The translations under genes were made by a program, and so were the position numbers. The notes under the pieces are model-generated. The model had not been told where the DNA came from and made no database searches. It saw only the letters and a list, made by a program, of their open reading frames with translations. A stretch of DNA of 60,000 bases from Membranipora membranacea (Eukaryota > Bryozoa > Gymnolaemata > Cheilostomatida > Membraniporidae): NCBI GenBank assembly GCA_914767715.1, contig OU612071.1, positions 8,665,493 through 8,725,492 on the forward strand, read 5' to 3'. Positions 58,653-60,000 of this stretch are shown piece by piece (position 1 is the stretch's first letter; the number at the start of each line of letters is the position of its first letter).

Positions 58653-60000
58653 CTGATAGTGGAATGTCGCTATGAACAAATCGGAGGAGAATGTAGTTCA
58701 ATTTCACAGAATCATAGATTATGCATTCAGGAATGCATGATTATCTTAGCAACTCTTACAATTTACTTAAAAACAGCGCTCGTTTGGCATTTTATAATCT
58801 GTGGACAGCTAAATTGTTTGAATTGAATCGATTGAGTTTTGAATTTCTGCAGTGCAGATGATGGGTACATCATCAGAGCCGTTGAGTTCTCTAGCAAAAA
58901 TAAATAAAATCTCCAACACCATATATCTAGGAGAGAACCCACAAGCTGTAACATTGTGACAACAGTGTTGCTGCCTATAAATAGCAAATTGAGTGTTTCC
59001 AAATTATCACCTCTCTTTATAACTAATTATGTAAATTTTGAACAAGTAGAAAAGTCATTGATACTTTTTCCCATTCTGATAAACACATGTTTAAAGAATC
59101 CGGGGAATTTACTGTCATGTTGAGGGTTTCCATCACCTTTCTGATTCGCCTCGTTAAAGCTAACTGCATTAGTTGATTCATCCTTTCACTGAAACATCAA
59201 GGGTAACACTTGAGGATTGAAGAGCCGGAATATGTGTGTGTGCTCCTGATTGTCACCCATAATATGTTGAAGGCTGAGGAATGTCACCAAGGACATTGAA
59301 GGTTCCATTTCTGCAGTTTTTTGCAGGGCAACTTAAAAAATTTGATAATTGGTGTAGCGGACACCTTTACATTGAATATGCTGCCATTTTTTGTGAATTG
59401 GTAATACTAGTTTTAATAGCATGTTAATTCAGGGTAATAATAATGAAGCCAAAATTTGCTACTAGCAATTAAATTCTTCGAACATGGCAATTTCACGCCA
59501 AGTTGCTTGTACTTTTTATTTACACACATGCTGTTTGGTGCCTAATTGTAAAATAAAACTTATAGGTCTTAATTAATTGAAATATACCTCAAATTTAATT
59601 CGTATATATAGCCATGTAAAAACCATTTTTATTTTTACATGGTAATATCGGATCTGGTCGAAAATTAAACCAAACTAAACTATGACAGTTTAATTCTTGG
59701 AAAAACCACCATAGCCGGATTCGAATCTGGTTTAATTGATATCTGATTGTCATTGTTTTAGCTTCCTTCCTCTATTACCTCAGTAAACAAAGTCACATGG
59801 GACAACAAACATGGCAACTGCTCACTTCCTGTACACAACTAAGGACAGCTAACCAAACACAAGCAGGAAAACAGTGGAAGGCTCTGCACTGAAGAGCGAG
59901 AAAGCGAGTGGCTCTGTAAACTCTCACGGGGAAATTACGTCGATGTATCTCCTGAACACAAAGAGCTTGAATACAGGGCGTTGACCATTAAGTATACTTT

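Larger units (their letters stand above)
51414..60000. other. Upstream flank of the sushi gene, no gene seen
   Basis: The sushi gene promoter should lie just right of 51413. Beyond it I found no exon with recognisable domains and plausible splice sites. Open frames such as 52646-53008 (+) and 56582-56911 (-) show no family features. Simple G tracts lie at about 53303-53312 and 58627-58652. Repeats lie at 56088-56160 and 56671-56897. Confidence 0.5.

Noticed and set aside
59690-59740. tRNA gene suggested by GGATTCGAATCTGG
   Set aside because: The word resembles a T-arm, but no acceptor stem or D-arm pairs around it, and a related word at 59650 shows it is a local repeat.

Overview
This window is nuclear DNA of an invertebrate animal. 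It is AT-rich, its coding sequence is cut by many GT-AG introns, and it carries a CR1/L2-type non-LTR retrotransposon and many short inverted-repeat elements. Three protein types point to a metazoan: protein O-fucosyltransferase 1 (POFUT1), a secreted multi-sushi protein, and a lysine/glutamate-rich coiled-coil protein. I cannot name the phylum with confidence. No bacterial-type operon, CRISPR array or rRNA was seen.

Layout. (1) 1441-13077, minus strand: a gene of at least eight exons. Seven short exons encode a domain that reads like a degenerate SGNH-hydrolase fold. They splice into one 2.2 kb exon encoding a charged coiled-coil, probably nuclear, tail. A full-length-looking LINE (about 6.1-9.17 kb, plus strand) and a 484 bp foldback element sit in its introns. 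(2) 14412-20430, plus: an intact eight-exon POFUT1 gene of 380 codons ending in the ER-retrieval signal HDEL. (3) 21586-27947, plus: a second eight-exon POFUT1 paralogue of 402 codons in tandem. Its frame and splice sites are intact, but the GDP-fucose loop and the catalytic arginine motif are destroyed. (4) 27948-32558: gene-free, with small repeats. (5) 32559-51413, minus: a secreted protein with a signal peptide, a WAP-like eight-cysteine module and seven to eight sushi (CCP) modules, mostly one exon each. A 13 kb first intron separates the signal peptide from the rest. (6) 51414-60000: no supportable gene.

The most interesting point is the tandem POFUT1 pair: one copy keeps every expected catalytic motif, while the other looks like a spliceable, ER-targeted pseudoenzyme. 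POFUT1 puts O-fucose on EGF repeats such as those of Notch. A catalytically dead, ER-retained relative next to the active gene could be a chaperone, regulator or decoy; that part is inference.

Introns and intergenic DNA hold several families of small palindromic or repeated elements: a six-copy TAGCCTGTC palindrome family, a GTGCTAGCTAACATTAAGT family, several long hairpins, and a minisatellite that abuts a splice acceptor. All exon coordinates were derived by hand from frame, splice consensus and homology and have not been checked against transcripts.
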